Below, piece after piece: positions 49,457 through 60,149 of a stretch of DNA of 64,000 bases. A program made the position numbers and the translations under genes. A model generated the notes under the pieces. That model had not been told where the DNA came from and did not search any database. It worked only from the letters and a program-made list of their open reading frames with translations. How positions within the stretch are numbered: the stretch's first letter is position 1; the number at the start of each line of letters is the position of its first letter. The DNA lies in the NCBI GenBank assembly GCA_037954665.1, contig JBBMOL010000023.1, forward strand, positions 1-64,000, given 5' to 3'. Source of the stretch: Laguncularia racemosa (Eukaryota > Streptophyta > Magnoliopsida > Myrtales > Combretaceae).

Positions 49457-50181
49457 TGATGGGAATCAGCTTGCACTAAGTCTTTCCAATGATCCATTAG
49501 AAGGAATTTGAAGACCAATGACAAAGGTAAGGACAAAACACATGGAGCAGGCTTTGAATGGACTAATTCAAGATCATTTGGACCAAGCCTTATAGTTGAG
49601 CAATCCAAGAGATGAAGAGATCATTTTCCATTTATCAAGCATCTCCAATAATAATAATGAAGATCAAAGCTTAAAGCAACACTAACAAATGGAATTTTTG
49701 AGCTTGAAGGCTGTCATTGTTTGGAAGATGTTGAAGGTCGCTTGGGAGACAAAGAAGGTCATTGACTTCACCTTTAAAGGTTGCTGACATTGAAGATGTA
49801 GGCCATCAGCCTACTTAGCCAGCTTAAGAATTTAGGCCGTTGGCTTTTGGGCCGGCTTTGAAAGCTAGCCTTTATTTTTCATCTTGTGATTTCTTTTATC
49901 TTTTGTTTCCTTTATTTGTAAAAACTATAAATAGTCTTTTAGGGGTTGAATTAAGGGAGACCATTTATATGAAATAACAGAATTCATCTTTATTCTTTAT
50001 CAATAACTTAATATGATCTTATTAAGGCAACTTGTGGTGATCAAAATCCCGTTATAGCTCTAGTTTTAATTCGAGATTGCAAATTAGGGTCAAGTTTCAT
50101 TGGCTTGTTTTCAAGATGATCCTAGGGTTCCTTTTCCATTCAATTTAGTTCTAGGTTCATCTTAGCCTAGGGTTCGCATCA
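49457..50181 (+). repeat. 3' LTR of element A
   Basis: About 725 bp, TGATGGGAATCAGC to GGTTCGCATCA, beginning just after the usual pol-end wording FEENPFRERWND. TATAAATAG at 49926-49934 is the likely promoter. A GGCCGTTGGCTTTTGGGCCG block (about 49830) resembles the GC block in the Copia LTRs. The start is assigned from the TG and pol end, with no 5' LTR to compare. Confidence 0.65.
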
Positions 50182-51100
50182 ATTTATCTACAAAAATGAT
50201 TCCACCAATTAACTATAGGATCTATGCACATGTGTAACGCATGATAGATAAGTCATTTGCATCGTCTAGTAACCTCCTAAAAGAATTTTTCAATCAAGAT
50301 GTCTTAAGTTATCTTCTAGAGATATCACAATAGCCAAGCCTAACATCAAGTAGGCACTCACACTTGTCTACCCAAGATAAGCTGGTGATATCGGTGACTA
50401 TATTCGTCAATGGGCAAACCAAACTACACTGCCGCATCTTGTTAAGTTACTGTGAGCTCTCCATGTGGCATATAAAACATATGCATCTTCAATCTCCACC
50501 TCTCAACAAGAATTGTAATAAGATATCAGTTTAACTATATGAATGCAAGCTAAGATACCCTAAGAAAGCCAGTCAACTGTAGACAAGGCATAAGGCATTG
50601 GTTAATGTGTAATCTCCCCTCTAAGGTCTTAAGAGAGACCTCCCGTCAATGACATACTAACTAAGCATCCCCTTGAAAATGAAAAAAAGATTGTAAAGGT
50701 AATGTGATTCATAAGAATGCAATGTAATGAAAGTAAAAACTAATCATATACTAGTCCCCCTTAAACAACCCATAAGTGATAGGTATGCTGCAGTGTGAAG
50801 AGTGATCTATCCACTGGACCTAAATCCATCTACATAAGAGACAATAAAGAGTTAAGTCACGTTTAAAGCTATAAAACAATTTTTCATTTTTCTTTTCAAC
50901 TACCAAATGTGGGTTACATATGAATTGTTAATAAATATTAGGATGATTAATGAACATAACCCTTGTCTCCCTCTTTGTTGTGGGTAACTTCTTCTATTGT
51001 GCCCCTCCTTCTAACAAAAACTACATGCATTTGTAGATGGTGGCTCCCTAAGATCCATTTCATTATGGTACCACTTGAATCAAGGTTTACCCATACCACA
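50182..51100. other. no gene recognised; between Gypsy A and the MULE
   Basis: Less AT-rich than average but with no recognised protein on either strand. It may contain the 3' end and terminal region of the MULE (minus strand). No long inverted repeat partner was found near 55.2-56.4 kb by eye. Confidence 0.35.
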
Positions 51101-51376
51101 GGTAAGATTAACATCTAGATGAATGAAAGGAGCCCACACGTCTACCACCTACTACTATCCTTAAGAGGATTGAAGTTAGCACGATAAACAAAGGTTTGAT
51201 GTGTCTAATAATACCATTTGTCCATAGGTTGTATACCATCTACACAAACATATGCCATAGCAGCAAAAGCATGTGATCAAGGAATTATATAAGTCTGCCA
51301 TTTGTTACAAGTGCATTAATCTCTAATTAGGTTCACAGTGTAATTGTTGCTGCTTGTAATCTTATATCTTATTCTT

Positions 51377-52999
51377 TGATGGGTGTCGAATCCAACAAAA
51401 ATAAAACCTACTCCTAGACAATTATATGATTTTCATATAGTGGTGAGTAGGGTCGAATCCACAGGGATTGGTAAAGATATTTCTATTCAAAGAGAACAAT
51501 AAGAAAAAGGAAAATGGGGGGGTTTTGTTTGTGAATCAAATAAAGTAAAACAAGGTAAGAAAATCAGATATTGGTAAAAGCCTAGCCAAATGAATCAAGA
51601 TGGTTTAATTCTAGGAATTGATCATCGATGCAAATGTTCTCTATTCTTGTTCTAGATAAATTGGTTATGGTTATTAACAAGCTCTAACAACCTATCTCTC
51701 CTTACTTCCTCGATAACCTCGGACAAGCGCTTTGAATTATTTCTCTTATTGATTAAACAACCCTTAGACAAGCGCTTAGGATTTAATCTATCAATAGCAT
51801 TAAGATCTAGAGAGACTACCAATTCATGCCAGTAGATTATAAGATAACCTATTTAAACATGATCACACACCTCCATAACATGAATTCGATCATCTCTTTT
51901 ATAACCAAACATGTTATTGCGTCACTAAGACTAGAACAATCAAACAATTACGGATTTGACGTGCTAGTTGACAATATATTAACTTGCTAATTGAGTAGAA
52001 GAGCTCTATTCATACCAATCAACAAAGATAATAATGACAAAACGATCAGAAGATATATGAATACCCGAAAGCAAAGAATAGAATAAATACAAGTCAATTA
52101 GACCTCACAATTCGTGGAGAATTAAACATCTATGACCCTTTGGCTAGAAAAGTAGCTTAGCTACTCATGTTCATCAATAAAACGAAAATAAAAGATAGAA
52201 ACATAATGAACCCGGTTGCTTGCTCTGCCTCCACGTTTCCTTCTTCAAGATCCAAGATTCCGAGATCAAAAGTTGTCCTAACCCTCTAGGGTTGGCTCTA
52301 TTTATACTATTAGATGGATAGCATGTGATCTTTTGCTAGCAAGATACGAAAATATCTTTCCTTTTTCAAGTAGATTTCGAGAAGTGAAGATACGTCTGCC
52401 TGGCACGCCCCACCACACGGCCGTGGGTTAAGCTGTGCCATCCTCTGTGCATATTCTTCAAGTCTTCAACCGCGCCCAGTGTGAACCATGGTTACACACA
52501 CGGCCCGATTTCAAGCCGTGCCTTCGTCTGTGCATAATCTTCAAGTCTTCATCCATGTCCAGTGTGTAGCACGGTTACAACCACGGCTAGATTTCAAGCC
52601 GTGCCTTCATCTGGTTGATGTTCCACACTTTCTTCTCCTTGGTCCTGGCTTCCACCATGGCTTCAAGCACGGTTTATCCCACGGGTTCCACCACGGCTGT
52701 GCCTTAAGCCGTGTCTCTCTCTGTTCAAAGACCTCATTTTCGCCTTCTTGTCCAGTGTGTAACACGGTTTGAACCTTGGCCGTGCCTCAAACCGTGCTTC
52801 CTCCGGTGGTGTAATTTCTTGTCTTGATCCAAGTTGTAGATGACTTCTCTAAAATACTTGAATTAGCATCCTTGACTCCATTTAACCTGATTTATCACGA
52901 TGATAGAATTAAAGTACCATTTCCTTATGATTTCTATAAAATCAATAATAATTTAACACAATTTATACTATAAAGATTGAGTATAAAATGGCTCTATCA
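51377..52999 (-). mobile_element. solo LTR inserted in the MULE transposase
   Basis: 1623 bp with ends TGATGGGTG and CTCTATCA (inverted TGAT/ATCA) and TTCTT directly outside both ends (51372-51376, 53000-53004). A canonical TATAAATAGAG on the minus strand (52306-52316) gives its orientation. GTAGGGTCGAATCCACAGGG near 51445 is wording common in plant LTRs. No coding region, so the internal part was lost by LTR-LTR recombination. Which superfamily it came from cannot be read from an LTR alone. Confidence 0.88.
52395..52810. repeat. GC-rich palindromic repeat block inside the solo LTR
   Basis: Recurring CACGGCCGTG, AAGCCGTGCCTTC.TCTG and CAGTGTG.A.CACGGTT words, about 7-8 copies, in strong contrast to the AT-rich surroundings. 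The CACGGC/GCCGTG halves can pair with each other. Similar words occur in the Copia LTRs at 20.0 and 22.3 kb. Confidence 0.8.
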
Positions 53000-55334
53000 T
53001 TCTTCTTATACCTATGGTAAACTAAAAAATTCCATTCATCCTATCAAAGTTGATTACCTTGTAGTGATTGGTAGCTTGACCCTATTTCTGAATTTTTTCA
53101 ATAAACCATGGTGTAAACACTTCACTAGCTTTATCACGCCACTTTTCCCAATACCTAACATAATTATCAAAGATTTTCATAACTAAAGCTAACATAAATA
53201 AACACCTTGTATCCTTCAATAGGGCATTGTAGCTCTCATAGAGGTTAGTGGTCATAAACCCATATTTAAACCCCATCCCCCGGTTATATGCTAGAGTCCA
53301 TCTTTCTTTAAAGATGTGAATAAAGTAGTTAGGTGTAGCTTCATTTCTTTTTCTCAATTCCTCCATATAAAATTCATACTTCTTTTCCTACGACTTAAAA
53401 CCTACCACAGTGAAAAGTTTTTTTAGTGGGGCGCTTTTGTACTTCGTATTAAAATTACTAACCACATGTTGAATACATAACCACCACTGTGTAAAGGGTA
53501 GCTACCATCCAACGTCACGATGCCTAATTGCCTCAATTATTCTTGCATGTCGGTTGGAGATAAGCATACTATTTCACAGTCTCAACAATAACTGACAACG
53601 TGTTTTGTTAACAACATTAAAAATCATGACTAGAATGCAAATGAATCTTTATCCACCAATGCAAATGCCAATGAGACTGTGGTTAACATCGTCCATGCTG
53701 CATGCAATTAGTAGTTTGTGGTCATATTTCCCATAACAAAAAGTTCCATTGATATTGACAATCGACCTACAATATTGAAATACCTCAATGTATGGACCAA
53801 ATATCCAGAACACTCTTTGGAAGATTACTTCACCTTCTTTCACTGTTAGCTAATCACTCCAATCAAGATGTGAACCTGGGTTACTCATTTGAATGGAATT
53901 TAATAGTTTAGGCAATTCCATGTATGACCTATCCCAATTAGCATATGTAGCTTTGATCGCCCTCCTCTTACCATCTCATACTTGTCTCCTTGTTAATAAA
54001 TACATGAATGTGTCACAAATATTTTTTTTAAACATAGAAACCTTTATATAGGGTTCATTTCTAACCTGATTCAAGAAATAACGTGCCATGAAACTTGAGT
54101 CTAACTATGGATGGTCTTAATTTAGGATGGGATTAATACATGTGTGCAACTCTTCAACAATGGTAATAACAAAATCTCTATCCATCTATTTTTTGGCATG
54201 CATAAAGTTGTCATTTACATCCCTTATCCCTCTTTGTGCAAACGACATGCCACACAGTTTTGTCAAACTCATCGATATGATAATTATGGTGATGCCTAAT
54301 ATGATATGACTTTACTACGTATATTAATTAAACTTCCTAGCAAACCATATTTCTTTCTTCAACTCATCACTAAAGCTCAAATCATCTAAAGATATAACAC
54401 TTTCCTCAAATGTTATATAGTCATCACCACGATCCCTCCTACTAAAGAATGGAATGGGATGTTTAAAGATCAAAGTTATGGGATTAACCATTGGAGAGCT
54501 AGGCACAACAATGTCTACGAAGGCACTTTCTGGAGACACTAGAGGTAAATGATCATTAAAAGTGTCAAACTTAATACTTATATAAGGCCTATCGATTTCA
54601 TCCTTCTCATTTACAGCTTCATCTTCTAAATCAACACATATATCATTGTGAACCTCTTTGATCTCCCTCCTAAGAGCATCCCAACATGTAAATCCATGTT
54701 AATATCTTGTGTGTAATTCTTAAGAAAAACATTATTGCTACATTCTTAACCTTGTTAGGGGTAGGGGAGGCATGATAGTCTCATTAACTACAGTTTCACC
54801 TTCAGTTAAGATAGAACTACCTTGTAATTTAACAAACAACTCCAAAATGAACAATCGACTTGTTACTTGAGCAGATTTAACAAGAGCCTCTACATCATCA
54901 TCGTCTATGATAGAGAACAAAAAATATTATAGCCTAATAAAACTTGAGTTAAAAACTGTAGGTTGCTTGTGAAACCCTCAACTTGATGAGAGGTAAGATC
55001 AATTTTAATGGCTACACATATCCTATTCAACAATTCTACATACTCCACGTTTGTCTTTATTTTAATTTTCTTAAGAGGCTTCCTGTCATAATATGCTCTG
55101 TCTTCACAATGCATGATATTCTTATGGGAAATATTGCAAATTTCACAAAATTTGCCATTTCCACTACTAGCTAATAGCAACATTAAACAATATGTAAGCC
55201 AAAACCAACTTCATATGATATGAACTTGCTCTACCTTATTTTTATACTAAATATCACATGAACTTATAAGTCCTTAGTCTAAACTTAATAACACCTCTAT
55301 ATTAACAACATGGATTTTATAAAATTCCAATTGC

Positions 55335-55815
55335 ACAACCAAATTACTAAAAATTAGAGCAAAATCTCAAAATTAGGGAAAATTTTATGAAACTGATGCA
55401 AATTTTACAAATTATGGAAAAATCCATAAAATTGTATTAAATTCTACAAATTATGACAAAATCCACAAAATTTGGCTAAATTCTACAAATTATGGTAAAT
55501 TTCACAAAATTGGACCAAATTCTACAAATTAAGGCAAAATCTACAAAATTGGAAAAAAAAATCTACAAATTAAAGCGATATCAACAAAATTGGGAAAAAG
55601 TCTACAAATTATGGTAAATTTCACAAAATTGGGATAAAATCCTACAAATTGGGCTAAATCCACAAAACTAGGGTAAATTCTTTCAAATTTCAACAAATTC
55701 CACAAAATTATGGCAAATTTTACAAATTTGAGCAAATACTAACAATTATGGCAAATTTTACAAATTGGGGCAGATTAGAAAAATTAGAGCAAAATCCAAA
55801 AAATAGGGCAAAAAT
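55335..55815. repeat. degenerate 39-bp minisatellite built from two 20-bp halves
   Basis: TCTACAAATTATGGCAAAA alternates with TCCACAAAATTGGGCTAAAT. TCTACAAAT starts recur near 55443, 55482, 55521, 55563 and 55601, about every 39 bp. There are roughly 12 copies with rising divergence at both ends. No coding function. It lies just upstream of the MULE start. Confidence 0.85.
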
Positions 55816-56554
55816 CTAAAAATGATATGAACCAAGCAATTACTCCACTAATTAATATGAGACAAAGTATACTTTCAAGTTTAAGCTTTACTTGCTTCAA
55901 AATCAACAATAATACATCCTATATTTAGAGAGAAAAACAACAATGAGTGGAAAAGCATTACATTAAAACAAACAAACTTACAACAAAATATTAAAGGTAA
56001 TAGATGATTCTTACATAACATATACTAAAATCACAAGTTGAAGCTATGGAACTAAGCTTTGAAAAAAAAAATTGTATTTTCTATACAAGTCTTAGAAAGA
56101 AAATGAAGAGAAACAGCAAAAAAAGATAGCATATAGAGGTTCAACAATCTAATATAGCGGATGGCATGCAATTTGCATTCCCTAAATGCACCGTATGACT
56201 TAAATTTAAATTATAACATCAACTTATAATTTCTTCCAAAATGCATCACATTACTCACATATACAAATCACAATGCCAACTTGCACTTTCTAGGTGAATT
56301 TTTATGGCTATCAAATCACAATTACAATACATAATTTTAAAATAATATTCTAAAAATTAGATTGTTTAAATTTATTTTTTAAAAATAAGTTTACAAGACA
56401 TATTACTGTTTTTAATATTCCTCTTAACCTTATCAACTGTCCTGTCATCATTTACTCCTCTATAGCCGTCCTTTCAATCACTTTTTGTTTCACCTCCTGA
56501 AGGAACTGCAGTTCCGCTTTACTTATTTGATTTTTGTGCTTAGTTTTCCTATTT
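55816..56554. other. no gene recognised
   Basis: AT-rich spacer between the minisatellite and the LINE relic. Could hold the MULE terminal region. Confidence 0.4.
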
Positions 56555-57450
56555 TTATTTGTTTTTTCGCCTTTCGACCTTTATCCTATCACCATACACC
56601 TTAGCCTCCTCTTCCCTTTCACAATTTGCCACGTTTACCACCTCCTTTAAACTTTTCTTTCCCTCCTCCAAAATTGACTCTTCCTCTTCCATCTTTTCCC
56701 CCTCTCTCCTGTTTTCCCCACCCGTCGATTCAGCTTCCACTCTGTTCCTGTTACTTTGCCTCTCCTTCTCCTGCCTCATGTTCTTCCCTGTCTCTAGGCA
56801 CCAAGCTGTGCTATGCCCTAAGCATCCTCATACTGAACCCTATACGATATATTATCTATTACAATTGTGTGTACTAAAGGCGTATTGAAATTTACTTGTA
56901 CACAGATAAGTGCAAACTTTCCACGTTCCAATCCAATCGGATAAGAGTCAAATCTCAAAATGGGCACAATGGCTTCCCCTCTTTTCCAAATCGCAATGGA
57001 AGAATGGTATTCAACTGGGAGTTATTGAATTCGCACCCAAACCCGCCACTACATCTAATTTGGCACTAGTAGCCCGAAAGTTTGGCTCCCATCTTTTGAT
57101 GGCCAAGCAGGAACTATTGACAAACTAAGGGCTGTTTTTAGTGACCCATTAAATATCCAAAGCATTTTCCATGGTCACCATAAAGAATTCAGACCCAACG
57201 TTCATTAGCCTAAAATTACTTAATCCCCTCCACATTCTCTTTAGTCTTTCCTCCGTCAACTTGAATCCCAAATTCACTCCCAGGGCTTTTATTATTAAGG
57301 TATTTTGCCAAGGCTCCCTTATAGACTCCTTCTCCTTCCGAAAGAACTTCACAACTCTGATACCCGGTACAAGATCGTTAATGTCTGCATCCTCATGGCT
57401 CTCCGTCTACCCTAACTCTCCATCTTGTTGGGATAAGCTTAACTAAAATG
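56555..57450 (-). pseudogene. LINE ORF1 relic (DUF4283-type)
   Basis: On the minus strand, DLVPGIRVVKFFRKEKESIREPWQNTLIIKALG (given in two parts: residues up to KFFR, then PWQNTLIIKALG) and GFKLTEERLKRMW are the DUF4283 domain of plant LINE ORF1 proteins. It continues after a frameshift with AIKRWEPNFRA and LPVEYHSSIAIW, then ERGKFALICVQVNFNTPL. The last part, open from 56779, is a charged Glu/Arg/Lys tail without a visible CCHC knuckle. ORF1 binds the element RNA. Stops and shifts (for example TAA near 57040) make it non-functional. ORF2 is not adjacent. Confidence 0.78.
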
Positions 57451-60149
57451 ATAAAACAGAGGAATAGGAAGAATACATTGATCTATTATTGCTGTTTTCC
57501 TTAATAAAAATGAGTAAACAACCAGTGCATATATATAGGCTTATAAGCCAACAACCTGAGCAACAAATTAGGAGCAGCTAAGCCATTATTAACAACATGA
57601 GAAAAACAAGCTAACAGACTAGAAGACTTAATCAATGATAAATCTAGACTTTGAATCATTCTTCAATACATCTTTATCTGTCTACATATCTGCATCAGCA
57701 TCTTCTAGGCCGAAGAACTTTCCATATGCGCCTGGAATGCTTGTAACTAGAGTCTCGATAGGTCCTTCCTCCCGTTAAATTGCCTCCATTACTTCTCCGC
57801 CGCATAACCTGTGTAGTTGCGGGATCATTTTTCTCCTCCGGGATAGAGAGGGCCAGTTGTCTTCTACTTCGCTGTTATTTGTCACTTTTCTCATCTCTTG
57901 AAGTCGAAGTGGCTTTCGCCGCCGACGAGGATTTTTTTGCTCTCCATTTGTTTTTTCACACTAGCAAGTGGTTAAGGCATATATAAATTTTACTTATGGT
58001 TACAGTCCATAAATGAGGATTACATACGACGGAAAAAAATACATAAATAATGTAATTTTTTTTAAATATTATATAAATAGGGTAAGTGACAAAATATTAT
58101 GCCAATAAGATATCAAAATTACATGTAATGCAAATGTTTTTAGTACAGAAAAAATTTGTATCAACAAGGCATGTATTGCATGCATTTTCAATATAATTTG
58201 TTTTTAGACACTACATGAAATGACCCACAAATATTGGAGAGAAAAAAAAACCTTTTTATTAAAATGTATAACATTTCTCATATCCATAGAAATATTTAAA
58301 ATAAGTTATAAATAACTCTATCTCATCCCACTCTTACTCCTACTCAAAGTAAATGGTCTAGTGATTCCAAACATGATAGATCTATGCTTATTTCGTCTCA
58401 CATCGAAGGTGGAAAGAGCCTATAACTCTTGTGTTGCAGGCAATTATGGAGGCTTGTCAAAATCACGTGTAGGAATTGGACTCCATTTTACTAAAGGTTG
58501 TGAGTTGTCACCAATATCCGACCGATAGTAACGTAACCTTTGCAAAGTGAGTGGGTCAGAAATGGAACCACTACTAGAGTGCCTATGAGGGATGATAAAC
58601 GAGCTAGTATTGGGAGTTGAGCTACCTACAATGTCCTCATTTATGATGTCTAGAGGAGTGTGGTCAAGATGAATCTGCTCATCCGTCTATCCTCCTCCTC
58701 TAACTCTTGCTCTATTAACCTTATGGCACGGTGGTGGTGTAGGTGTAGGATTTACTAGAGGTTCATACTCCAGATCTGAAGCAATCCCACACCACCCTCC
58801 CCTTTCTAGTAGCTGCTCATGCTAAGTAGCAGGAAAATTACAACTCTGCCATGATACTCAACTAGCTATATGCTAGCATCAACAAGTGAAATTATTGAAA
58901 GTAGATTAGATGCTATAAGTACATGGAATAGGGTGTCAACTTAGAAGAATCAAAAGAAAAAGTTTTGGCGCAACTTAGTCATATAGTAGAGTCAATGTGA
59001 TATTGTAATTGTTTTTCTTACCAAATGTCCAATTGTTTCTTCAGTACACCTTACATAATAGTGACAAACACATCTATACCATTAGATGTAGTTTGAATAC
59101 ACACCATCACCATACTCTAATAGGATCCTATAAAAGTGACAATATTCCTAACAGGCAATATAGGATGCATGCAAAGCTATCTAATCAGTGTTGATTTGAC
59201 CTCGTAAATCAATATGATACAAGTAAGTCTCTGTGTTGACATTGACAGGCACTCGTTAGAATGCACTAAACTAGCAACAGACACAATTTGGTTAACGTAA
59301 CTTTACAGTATAAAAGCATATCAATGGTATCCAAGCTGTCTAAATGCCTATACCTGCACAGCAAATGGGGGTAGTATGTTGATGAGATCCTTGAGATAAG
59401 GTTGCCAAACAACTTAACAATAAATGTGCATAGGTTTATGAAGATTTATAATGTCCAACAGATATAAAAACATAAAAGACAACATATTTGCTATGAGTTC
59501 TAGTGGTTAAATGTGTCCTTGTATGCTTGAACAACGTACATGGGGTACTGTGTAGTGTTTCGGGTTATCTTCCATCAAGACGCCGAAAGCTTCCGATTCT
59601 CTAATGAAACCCTATAATGGCTCAAAGGAGCTATATGTGGGAACCTATCCCATGTCTACACTTGCAGAAGAATCGTTGCTCCCTCTATGTTATGTGTGTT
59701 GGAGCAACTACACCACTTAGTCTGACCTATTTTAATTAGTTTATGTATTTTCAATAAAACAAGTTCTACTAAAGGTTCAAGCAGCTACACCATTTAGTTT
59801 GACCTACTTTAATTAGTTTACATATTTTAAATAAAACAAGTTCTCTTAAATGTTCAAGCAGCTACACTAATTAGACTAACCTATTATACTTAGTTTATGT
59901 ATTTTACATTAACACACATAACAAAGAATACTTTAGTGTATAGATTTTGCATTAAAACACAGTAAAGAAGGAATTATAGTTACTGCGATCTAAACAATAA
60001 TGGAATTAAAATTACGAAACAAGCATATAGAAAAAACCATTTCATTAATCATTTCAATGTATAAGGCTCTTGGTCAGCATTCCGACTATCATACAGCATG
60101 CAAAATGAAAAAAAAAAAAGAGAATAAAGAAATTAAAAAAAAAAACTAT
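57451..60149. other. no gene recognised with confidence
   Basis: Mixed AT content, many stops on both strands. On the minus strand near 59360-59410 a VWQPYLKDLINILPP segment vaguely recalls plant-mobile-domain (MAIN-like) proteins, but the following residues do not support it. Near 59745-59830 a short ACAAGTTCT....TTCAAGCAGCTACACC unit is repeated two to three times. Confidence 0.35.
59700..59885. repeat. short tandem repeat, about 66 bp, two to three copies
   Basis: AAACAAGTTCT.(C)TAAA.GTTCAAGCAGCTACAC is followed by CCTA.TTTAATTAGTTTA..TATTTT in successive copies starting near 59690, 59756 and 59833. Copies are diverged. Confidence 0.65.

Larger units (their letters stand above)
40690..50181 (+). 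mobile_element. Ty3/Gypsy element A, 5'-truncated and split by element B
   Basis: Part 1 (40690-41780) is late gag, zinc knuckle and protease. Part 2 (46091-49456) is RT, RNase H and integrase. The 3' LTR is 49457-50181. Element B sits between the parts, flanked by CACTTA on both sides (41775-41780 and 46091-46096). Removing B plus one CACTTA continues the reading frame as V-T-Y-D-G-Y. The corresponding segment of B reads I-T-Y-D-R-Y. The 5' LTR and gag start are missing. A 358-bp foreign piece interrupts RNase H. Inactive. Confidence 0.88.
51100..55183 (-). pseudogene. Mutator-like (MULE/MuDR) transposase, split by a solo LTR
   Basis: N-terminus at 55183: a start typical of MULEs (MLLLASSGNGKFCE, at least one codon of which may be a non-ATG start), then a PB1-like region (VEYVELLNRIC, IIDDDDVEALV), which shifts frame near 54910. 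A middle region (CINPILN, SYMELPKLLNS, MSNPGSH) leads to the DDE core at 53843-53560. There IVNINGT replaces the usual I-D-G-T and ISNRHARI replaces S-D-R-H, so two catalytic Asp are now Asn. RWTLAYNRG and FMTTNLYESYN follow (53082-53366). The SWIM zinc finger (C-x-C at 51315-51307, then PxSHAFAAMAY) lies beyond the solo LTR. Its third Cys is TGA. Removing the LTR and one TTCTT keeps the frame open across the junction. Confidence 0.88.

Noticed and set aside
59190..59420. Plant mobile domain (MAIN-like) protein on the minus strand
   Set aside because: Only one short segment resembles it and the downstream family motif is absent.
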